From the NCBI GenBank assembly GCA_002365175.1, contig DEZK01000002.1:124001-188000 (forward strand): DNA of 64,000 nucleotides, read 5' to 3'. The stretch comes from Raskinella chloraquaticus (SeqCode) (GTDB taxonomy: Bacteria; Pseudomonadota; Alphaproteobacteria; Rhizobiales; UBA4765). Under the pieces are notes generated by a model that was given only the letters and a program-made list of their open reading frames with translations, was not told where the DNA came from and searched no databases. The position numbers and the translations under genes were made by a program. Below, piece by piece: positions 58,073-64,000 of this stretch (position 1 is its first letter; each line of letters begins with the position of its first letter).

Positions 58073-59052
58073 CAACCGGCCATCCAGCCGGCAAGTGGCG
58101 CCATCAGCGGGGACACGCCGCTGATATGCTCGACCAGCAACAGCACGAAGAGCAAAAAGAGGTGAAGGATCGACAGCGCGAAGAGCTGGCGGGCGGCCTG
58201 CTCGGCCTTCCCGCCTTGCCGCAGCCGGTAAACGCGCCACGCTCCCACACCAAAACACAGAGCCAGCAGCATGGCGATACCACCATAAAGCAGCCCGGCA
58301 AAGCCGCAGGTCACCGGCAACAGCGTCGCAGGCAGATAAAACGCGCTGTAGACGATGATCTGGCGACGCGTCTCGTCGCTGCCGGCAACAACCGGCAGCA
58401 TGGGTACGCCGGCACGGGCGTAATCGTCGGATTTATAGAGGGCGAGTGCCCAGAAATGCGGTGGCGTCCACAGGAAGATGATGAGAAAGAGGATGACCGG
58501 CGGCAGTGACAGATCGCCCGTCATGGCTGCCCAGGCGACCACCGGCGGCATGGCGCCGGCAGCTCCGCCGATGACGATGTTGAGTGGTGTCGTGCGCTTC
58601 AGCCACTGCGTGTAAACGACGGCATAGAAAAAGATCGTAAAGGCCAGCAGAGCAGCGGCGAGCCAATTGGCAACGAGACCAAGAACCAGCACCGAACCCG
58701 CCGACAGCATGATACCGAAGGTGAGCGCTTCATCATGGGTGATGGCGCCACGGGGCAGCGGCCGGCCGCGGGTGCGCGTCATCAGCGCATCGATGTCGGA
58801 TTCAAACCACATATTGAGCGCGCCCGAGGCGCCGGCGCCTATCGCAATCATCGCCAGCGCGATCACGGCAAGTGCTGCGTGGATATGGGTTGGTGCCATC
58901 ACCATGCCAACAAGGGCGGTAAAGACGACCAGCGACATGACGCGCGGCTTCAGAAGCGCGATGTAGTCGCTGACCATCGCATCGCTCACGGCAATGCCGG
59001 CGGCAGGGCTGCCGCCACCAGGCACCGCATCGCTATCGGCGATGTAGGTCAT
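58072..59052 (-). CDS. ctaB: protohaem IX farnesyltransferase (haem o synthase)
   Basis: A 326-residue membrane protein with about nine helices. It adds the farnesyl tail to haem b. Prenyl-diphosphate motifs: the Asp-rich FESDIDALMTRTRGRPLP and a second in FALALYKSDDYARAGVPM. It follows ctaD by 39 bases and is coupled to the CoxF-like gene. Confidence 0.97.
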   Translation of the reverse strand: MTYIADSDAVPGGGSPAAGIAVSDAMVSDYIALLKPRVMSLVVFTALVGMVMAPTHIHAALAVIALAMIAIGAGASGALNMWFESDIDALMTRTRGRPLPRGAITHDEALTFGIMLSAGSVLVLGLVANWLAAALLAFTIFFYAVVYTQWLKRTTPLNIVIGGAAGAMPPVVAWAAMTGDLSLPPVILFLIIFLWTPPHFWALALYKSDDYARAGVPMLPVVAGSDETRRQIIVYSAFYLPATLLPVTCGFAGLLYGGIAMLLALCFGVGAWRVYRLRQGGKAEQAARQLFALSILHLFLLFVLLLVEHISGVSPLMAPLAGWMAG

Positions 59053-59091
59053 GACCTTCCAGACCGGGCGCCCTCTCAGGCGCCCGTCCCC

Positions 59092-60702
59092 TCATTTGAT
59101 GCGTGGCAAGGTGCCGAACTGATGGAATGGCGGCGGTGAGGGCAGCGTCCACTCGAGCGTGGTCGCGCCTTCCCCCCAGGGATTGTCACCAACCCGGCGC
59201 CTGGCGGAAAACGCCTCCACCATGCACCAGGCAAAGGCCAGCATGCCGGCAATGACAATGAAGAAGCCGGCGGACGACACAAAATTCCAGTAAGCGAAGG
59301 CGTCCGGGTAATCAGCATAACGGCGCGGCATGCCCTGGAGACCGAGGAAATGCTGCGGGAAGAAGATGACGTTGGCGCCGACGAAGAACAACCAGAAATG
59401 CAGATTGGCGATCTTCTCGTTGTAGGAATAGCCAAACATCTTCGGGAACCAGTAATACCAGCCAGCAAAGACACCGAAGACGGCGCCCAGCGACAGCACA
59501 TAATGGAAATGCGCCACGACGTAATAGGTCGCGTGCAACACGCGATCAATGCCGGCATTGGCGAGCACCACGCCGGTGACGCCACCCACCGTGAACAGGA
59601 AGATGAAGCCGATTGCCCATAACATCGGGGTGCGGAATTCGATGGAGCCGCCCCACATGGTGGCGATCCATGAGAATATCTTCACGCCGGTTGGCACGGC
59701 GATGACCATGGTGGCGAAAACGAAATAAGCCTGCGTGTCGACATCAAGCCCCACCGTATACATGTGGTGCGCCCACACCACGAAGCCGACAACGCCGATC
59801 GCCACCATCGCATAGGCCATCCCCAGATAGCCGAAGATCGGCTTCTTCGAGAAGGTCGAGATGATGTGACTGATGATGCCGAAGGCCGGCAGGATGAGGA
59901 TGTAGACTTCCGGATGACCGAAGAACCAGAAGAGATGCTGGAAGAGCAACGGGTCGCCGCCGCCTTCGGGCACGAAGAAGGTGGTGCCGAAATTGCGGTC
60001 GGTCAGAAGCATGGTGATGGCGCCGGCCAGAACCGGCAGCGACAGCAGCAGAAGGAAGGCGGTGATGAGAATCGCCCAGGCGAAAAGCGGCATCTTGTGC
60101 AGCGTCATGCCGGGCGCACGCATATTGAAGATGGTGGTGATGAAGTTGATGGCGCCGAGGATCGACGAGGCGCCGGCAATATGAAGCGACAGGATGAGGA
60201 AATCCATCGCCGGGCCGACATGGCCGCCCGCCTGACCGCCCGACAACGGCGCATAGAACGTCCAGCCGGCACCAACACCCAGGCCACCTGTCGGGCCTTC
60301 GACAAACATCGAAATCAGCGCAAGCGCAAATGATGGCGGCAGCAGCCAGAAGGAGATGTTGTTGAGGCGCGGGAAGGCCATATCCGGGGCGCCGATCATC
60401 AGCGGCACGAAGAAATTGGCGAAACCGCCGATAAACGCCGGCATCACCATGAAGAAGATCATGATGAGCCCGTGATAGGTGGTGAAGACGTTGAAGTCGT
60501 GGGCGTCCTTGAAGATCTGCAAGCCTGGATGCATCAGTTCGAGGCGGATACCGCCCGACAATATCCCGCCAACCACACCGGCGAACATGGCAAACCACAA
60601 ATAAAGCAGGCCGATATCCTTGTGATTGGTCGAAAACAGATAGCGCGCCAACCCCGTTGGATGGTGGTCGTGGGCGTCATGGGCTTCAGCAGCACTTGCC
60701 AT
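59092..60702 (-). CDS. ctaD: cytochrome c oxidase subunit I
   Basis: A 536-residue haem-copper oxidase, with 12 helices and the aa3-type ligands: the haem a His in VFTTYHGLIMIFFM, CuB and Tyr in FWFFGHPEVYILILPAFG, the His pair in VWAHHMYTVGLDVD and the haem a3 His in THYVVAHFHYVLS-type segment. It reduces oxygen to water and pumps protons. Order ctaC-ctaD-ctaB is conserved. Confidence 0.98.
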   Translation of the reverse strand: MASAAEAHDAHDHHPTGLARYLFSTNHKDIGLLYLWFAMFAGVVGGILSGGIRLELMHPGLQIFKDAHDFNVFTTYHGLIMIFFMVMPAFIGGFANFFVPLMIGAPDMAFPRLNNISFWLLPPSFALALISMFVEGPTGGLGVGAGWTFYAPLSGGQAGGHVGPAMDFLILSLHIAGASSILGAINFITTIFNMRAPGMTLHKMPLFAWAILITAFLLLLSLPVLAGAITMLLTDRNFGTTFFVPEGGGDPLLFQHLFWFFGHPEVYILILPAFGIISHIISTFSKKPIFGYLGMAYAMVAIGVVGFVVWAHHMYTVGLDVDTQAYFVFATMVIAVPTGVKIFSWIATMWGGSIEFRTPMLWAIGFIFLFTVGGVTGVVLANAGIDRVLHATYYVVAHFHYVLSLGAVFGVFAGWYYWFPKMFGYSYNEKIANLHFWLFFVGANVIFFPQHFLGLQGMPRRYADYPDAFAYWNFVSSAGFFIVIAGMLAFAWCMVEAFSARRRVGDNPWGEGATTLEWTLPSPPPFHQFGTLPRIK

Positions 60703-60752
60703 TCTAGCTTCTCCTGAGGCGCCTCGCGGACCCCTCTAACCGATTAAATCCG

Positions 60753-61589
60753 TCAGCGACCAGCCTGCTGGGCGTTTGCCACGTCCAGCGATTGACTGGC
60801 TGCAAATTTCTTCTTGGCGCCATCAACCCAGGCGGCAAATTCAGCCTCGGGCAACGCTCTGACCGCGATCGGCATGGACGAATGATCCTTGCCGCACAAT
60901 TCGTTGCATTGTCCGTAATAGACACCCGGGCGCTCGACCTTGAACCAGGCTTCGTTCAGACGTCCAGGAACGGCCGTGACCTGCACGCCGAAGGAGGGAA
61001 CGAAAAAGGCGTGGAGCACATCCTGCGCGGTAACCTGCAGACGGACCACCTTGCCGACCGGCACGACCATTTCATTGTCGACAGCCAGCAGACGCGGCTG
61101 ATTGACCGGGTCTTTGCGGTCCTTGTCCTGCACAACATAGCTGTCAAAGGCAAAATTGCCGTGATCAGGATAGGCATATCCCCAATACCATTGATAGCCG
61201 ATCGCCTTGACGGTCAGATCAGCCTTCGGTATCGTCTGCTGTTCGTAGAGCAATTTGAAGGAGGGAATGGCGATAACGATGAGAATGATGATCGGCGCCA
61301 GCGTCCACACCACCTCGATGACAACGTTGTGTGTCGTCTTGCTCGGGACAGGGTTGGCGGAGGCACGGAAGCGGATGGCGCAATAGGCAAGCAGCGCCAG
61401 AACCAGCAAGGTGACGGCAGTGATGATGGGGATCAGGATGGACGAGTGAAACCAGGCGATATCGCTGGCGACCTGGGTGGCGGCCGCCTGCAGATTATAG
61501 CCGGCGGACACCGGCTGTGCAGCATGCGCCGTGTCACCTGATGCTGCTGCCAGCGCTGCGACGCCCAGAGCGATAAAACGACGAAGCAT
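60753..61589 (-). CDS. ctaC: cytochrome c oxidase subunit II
   Basis: A 278-residue exported CuA subunit. A signal peptide (MLRRFIALGVAALAAASGD) precedes two membrane helices and the cupredoxin domain. CuA ligands are seen in YYGQCNELCGKDHSSMP and the DVLHAFFVPSFGVQ His. It accepts electrons from cytochrome c. ATG 61589 opens the signal; the frame above to 61649 is rejected. Confidence 0.97.
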   Translation of the reverse strand: MLRRFIALGVAALAAASGDTAHAAQPVSAGYNLQAAATQVASDIAWFHSSILIPIITAVTLLVLALLAYCAIRFRASANPVPSKTTHNVVIEVVWTLAPIIILIVIAIPSFKLLYEQQTIPKADLTVKAIGYQWYWGYAYPDHGNFAFDSYVVQDKDRKDPVNQPRLLAVDNEMVVPVGKVVRLQVTAQDVLHAFFVPSFGVQVTAVPGRLNEAWFKVERPGVYYGQCNELCGKDHSSMPIAVRALPEAEFAAWVDGAKKKFAASQSLDVANAQQAGR

Positions 61590-62052
61590 GATCCAGCCCT
61601 TCCAAAACGGTTCATTGCGGGCATCCGGGCGATGCGCTGCACCCGACAAAAGCCCAATTCTCCTCTGCGCCTACACCAGCCGGGCCATTGTCTCAAGCCC
61701 TTGTGACCGGCGCTGACAATTCCACCACACCATAAGATCACACGACGGAGGGAAACGCATCAGTCCGCATTTCCAGATTCATATGATTTTTTAATCCAAC
61801 CAGCCATGAAAGCGCTCAAATTGCCGGGAAAACAAGTAGGAGGCGCGAGGTTGGCCTGCGGCAATTGCGCGCGAGAATTACCATATTCGACCAAAGTATT
61901 TATCTTTACCTGTACCGGCCTGTGGTGCCATCAGGGGCCTGCATGCGAGGATTTGGCGAGCTGGTGGTGTGGCCACTTGACTTGCCTTGGGCCAATGTTA
62001 CGCCGCATCGCTTGGCGCGCAGGCAGGCGGGACGAATCAGGGAGACCCGACG
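61590..62052. other. intergenic region between ctaC and the IalB gene
   Basis: This 463-base divergent gap holds both promoters but no gene I can support. A plus-strand frame from 61806 runs on into the IalB gene out of phase, lacks any recognisable motif and is a GC-rich shadow. A GATTC site lies near 61771 and TTGACT at 61977-61982, but without a good -10. Confidence 0.5.
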
Positions 62053-62691
62053 ATGACAGGTGGTTTAGTCGTGTGCGCCGGCGGTATGGCGCGATACCGT
62101 GCGTGCGCAGCGGTGGCGCTGCTCGTGCTGGCGCTGTCAGGCGTCCTCATCTTCGTGCCGCATGGCGCGTCCGCCCAGCAGCCCAAGGCGCCAACCGCGC
62201 CGGCAGCCCCGCTCACGCCGCCCCAGGTCGCGCCCTCGCAGCCTGCCCCTGCCGCGCCCACCAACAGCGCCATTCGCGCCACGTACGGGGCGTGGCAATT
62301 GCGCTGCGAGACGCTGCCCGGCGCCCAGAGCGAGCAGTGCGCGCTCGTGCAGACCGTATCGGCAAGCGACCGGCAGAATGTCGGCCTGCTCATTCTCGCC
62401 TTTCGTACCGCCGACAAGAAGGCGAGCCTGCTCAGGGTGATTGCGCCACTCGGTGTGTTGCTGACCAGCGGGCTTGGCCTGCGCATTGACGATGTGAATG
62501 TTGGCGCTACTGATTTCGTGCGCTGTCTGCCCAATGGCTGCGTGGCCGAAGCCCGGTTGACTGACGAATTGTTGGGCAAGCTGAAAGCGGGAAAAGCAGC
62601 CACTTTCATTATTTTCCAAACGCCAGAGGAAGGGGTCGGCGTCCCGGTTTCGCTTGAGGGTTTTGCAACCGGCTATGATGCCCTCAAATGA
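62053..62691 (+). CDS. invasion-associated locus B (IalB) family protein
   Basis: A 212-residue exported protein. A signal region (ARYRACAAVALLVLALSGVL) precedes a Pro/Ala/Gln-rich linker to about residue 75 and the IalB domain: YGAWQLRCETLPGAQSEQCA with two Cys, TSGLGLRIDD and FVRCLPNGCVAEARLTD with two more, probably two disulfides. First named in Bartonella for erythrocyte entry, but common in free-living alphaproteobacteria. ATG 62053 has a GGGAG site 8 bases upstream. It overlaps the next gene by ATGA. Confidence 0.9.
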   Translation: MTGGLVVCAGGMARYRACAAVALLVLALSGVLIFVPHGASAQQPKAPTAPAAPLTPPQVAPSQPAPAAPTNSAIRATYGAWQLRCETLPGAQSEQCALVQTVSASDRQNVGLLILAFRTADKKASLLRVIAPLGVLLTSGLGLRIDDVNVGATDFVRCLPNGCVAEARLTDELLGKLKAGKAATFIIFQTPEEGVGVPVSLEGFATGYDALK

Positions 62692-63680
62692 CGATTGCCG
62701 AACCCCACGCGCCAGAATTCGCGGCCGGGCGTGCCTGCCCGCTGGACTATCTGACGCCGCTCACCAGCTTCCGGCGCGCGGCTGATATCAAGGCGTCGAC
62801 GGTTTACGTCGTGGGCGGGCTTTATGGCAATATCTTCGCACTCGATGCGGTGGAAGCGCTTGCCACCCGGGAGCCCGGCGCAAAGCTTGTCTTCAACGGC
62901 GATTGCCACTGGTTTGACCGCGACCTGGCACTTTTCTCCACGATCGAACAAAGGCTGGCGCCCTATCTGCTTCTGCGCGGCAATGTCGAAACCGAGATCA
63001 GCCGTGATCGCGATATCGGCGCCGGCTGCGGGTGTGCCTATCCAACGAATGTCGATCAGGGCATCGTTGATCGCTCCAACCGCATTCTTGCAAGCCTTGC
63101 GGTCATGCTTGCTGACCAGCCGGCATTGCGGGCCCGTCTGGCGTCCCGTCCGGCGACCGCCATCGCCGATATCGGCGGCACGCGGGTTGGTATCGTTCAT
63201 GGCGATGCTCATTCTCTTGCCGGCTGGAGTTTTGACCGCGGACCGCTGGACGATCCGGCGATGGATCAGGACCGCCGGACCATCCAGGAGGAAACCGGGA
63301 TTTCCATTTTCGCCAGCACGCATACATGCACAGCTGTGATGCGTCATTTTTCCGGCTTCGGGGGCGCCATGACGATTGCCAATAATGGCGGCGCCGGCCT
63401 GCCTAATTTTGGCGGTTCGCGGTATGGTCTCGTCACCCGGCTGTCGATCCGTCCGGCGCCGTTCGATACGTTGTACGGGGTTTGCCACGGCAACCTCCAT
63501 ATCGATGCCGTGGCGCTCGCTTATGATCACGCCGCCTTTCTGGCGCAGTTTGACCAGCTATGGCCGGCAGGATCAGATGCAGCCCTGTCCTATCGCCAGC
63601 GTATCCTCGGCGATATGGCGCACAGCGTGGCCGATGCCGCACCGCTTTCTGCAACCGCAAGGACACATGCCCGTGGATGA
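62688..63680 (+). CDS. metallophosphoesterase-like protein with variant motif I
   Basis: A 330-residue protein with phosphoesterase-type motifs: VVGGLYGNIFALDAVEAL takes the place of D-x-H-G-N, so the first Asp and His ligands are absent (Gly, Tyr). FNGDCHWFDRD, LLLRGNVETE, IVHGDAHSLAGW and FASTHTCTAVM correspond to later motifs. The Cys pair CGCAYP lies near residue 120. Similar VVGGLYGN proteins accompany IalB/TldD genes in other alphaproteobacteria as I recall, so the change is a subfamily trait. Overlaps tldD by 14 bases. Confidence 0.8.
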   Translation: MTIAEPHAPEFAAGRACPLDYLTPLTSFRRAADIKASTVYVVGGLYGNIFALDAVEALATREPGAKLVFNGDCHWFDRDLALFSTIEQRLAPYLLLRGNVETEISRDRDIGAGCGCAYPTNVDQGIVDRSNRILASLAVMLADQPALRARLASRPATAIADIGGTRVGIVHGDAHSLAGWSFDRGPLDDPAMDQDRRTIQEETGISIFASTHTCTAVMRHFSGFGGAMTIANNGGAGLPNFGGSRYGLVTRLSIRPAPFDTLYGVCHGNLHIDAVALAYDHAAFLAQFDQLWPAGSDAALSYRQRILGDMAHSVADAAPLSATARTHARG

Positions 63681-64000
63681 TGCCGCACCTGTTTCCCTGC
63701 TCGCCGCACATGGCCTTGATGCAGAAGAGGCCAGACGATTGATTGCACCAGCCTTTGTTGGCGCCGATGATGGTGAACTCTTTATCGAACGTCAGCTCAG
63801 TGAGATGCTCGGCTTTGACAATGGCCGGCTGAAAACCGCCAATTTCGACAGCAGCCAGGGCTTTGGCTTGCGGGCGGTGAGCGGCGAGATTGCCGGTTAC
63901 GCCCATTCGACCGAGATATCGCATGCAGCACTTGGGCGCGCGGTCGTTGCCGTTTCGAATGTGACGCGCGGGCGCAGCGGTGCCATGGCGCCGGCGCCGA
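63667..64000 (+). CDS. tldD: TldD metalloprotease, N-terminal part
   Basis: The first 111 codons of a gene that leaves the right edge. The start ATG 63667 overlaps the previous gene. The block FDSSQGFGLRAVSGEIAGYA and AHSTEISHAALGRAVVAVSN is the conserved N-terminal signature of TldD. TldD with TldE processes peptides such as microcin B17 and antitoxin CcdA in E. coli. The active-site HExxxH lies outside the window. tldD near ctaC is a known alphaproteobacterial order. Confidence 0.92.
   Translation, partial: MPVDDAAPVSLLAAHGLDAEEARRLIAPAFVGADDGELFIERQLSEMLGFDNGRLKTANFDSSQGFGLRAVSGEIAGYAHSTEISHAALGRAVVAVSNVTRGRSGAMAPAP

Noticed and set aside
61977..61982. TTGACT as a -35 for the IalB gene
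   Set aside because: No acceptable -10 at 16-18 bases; the match alone is not enough.
61806..62489. 227-codon plus-strand frame upstream of and across the IalB gene
   Set aside because: Out of frame with the signal-peptide-bearing IalB gene and without recognisable domains.
1..64000. tRNA genes, CRISPR arrays, insertion sequences or phage attachment sites
   Set aside because: I looked through the gaps for T-arm motifs, repeated spacers, terminal inverted repeats and transposase motifs and found none that held up.

Overview
This window is a gene-dense, GC-rich stretch of core chromosome from an alphaproteobacterium. Several things point there: a CcrM-type GANTC methyltransferase, F0 ATP synthase genes with separate b and b' subunits, a cox cluster with ctaC-ctaD-ctaB-small CoxF-like gene-ctaG-ctaE-DUF983-SURF1-thrC-M16 order, an IalB protein and TldD beside the cox genes, an ETF-QO/uracil-DNA glycosylase divergent pair, and a GTTC-N7-GTTC LexA-type box. 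The synteny most resembles Hyphomicrobiales (Rhizobiales) or nearby orders. The split glycine decarboxylase (gcvPA/gcvPB) is less usual for classical rhizobia, so I do not name a genus. I saw no transposase, integrase, phage gene, CRISPR array, rRNA or tRNA.

Layout. 1-6.6 kb: 3' end of nadC, then on the minus strand a TPR protein, pyruvate phosphate dikinase with a long inverted repeat in its leader, a small membrane protein and a SleB-like cell-wall hydrolase. 6.7-11.7 kb (plus): S49 peptidase, a 64-aa protein, glyQ, a VOC protein, a double-CDGSH iron-sulfur protein and glyS. 11.7-15.7 kb: ispB, DUF2007, a TrmN6-like methyltransferase, a YpfJ zinc protease and ispE. 15.7-18.3 kb: the F0 operon atpI-B-E-F'-F with ispE attached downstream. 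18.4-23.4 kb: dciA-like gene, dsbA-like gene and smc. 23.4-30.7 kb: mutY, a secreted phosphoesterase, ccrM, rnhB, an exported chorismate mutase, an SOS-box radical SAM gene, and a glycosyltransferase/DUF2064 pair. 30.7-31.4 kb: an AT-rich island with two lone Flp pilin genes. 31.4-40.7 kb: UDG, ETF-QO, CcdA plus thioredoxin, a Thr/Ser dehydratase, rnhA, thrB, a DMT permease, ispH and a lipoprotein. 40.7-45.5 kb: the gcvT-H-PA-PB operon under a tandem glycine riboswitch. 45.5-52.5 kb: peroxiredoxin, a DsbD N-domain protein, YqgE, a MarR-GNAT fusion, a GGDQF/EAL sensor and a GNAT enzyme. 52.5-61.6 kb: M16 protease, thrC and the cytochrome c oxidase cluster. 61.6-64 kb: IalB, a variant metallophosphoesterase and the start of tldD.

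The genes form three broad groups: respiration and energy (cox cluster, F0, ETF-QO), glycine and one-carbon metabolism (gcv operon, glyQS, the Thr enzymes), and genome maintenance (smc, dciA, mutY, UDG, RNases H, ccrM, SOS-controlled radical SAM). A second thread is periplasmic thiol chemistry, with DsbA-like, CcdA, thioredoxin and DsbD-alpha-like proteins encoded at separate loci. The gene set looks mostly conventional. The best leads are regulatory: the ppdK leader repeat, the SOS box, operator-like palindromes and the pilin island. There are also several variant proteins: a phosphoesterase lacking motif-I ligands, a GGDQF domain, a UDG missing a cluster cysteine, a double CDGSH gene inside the glyQ-glyS operon, and an exported chorismate mutase.
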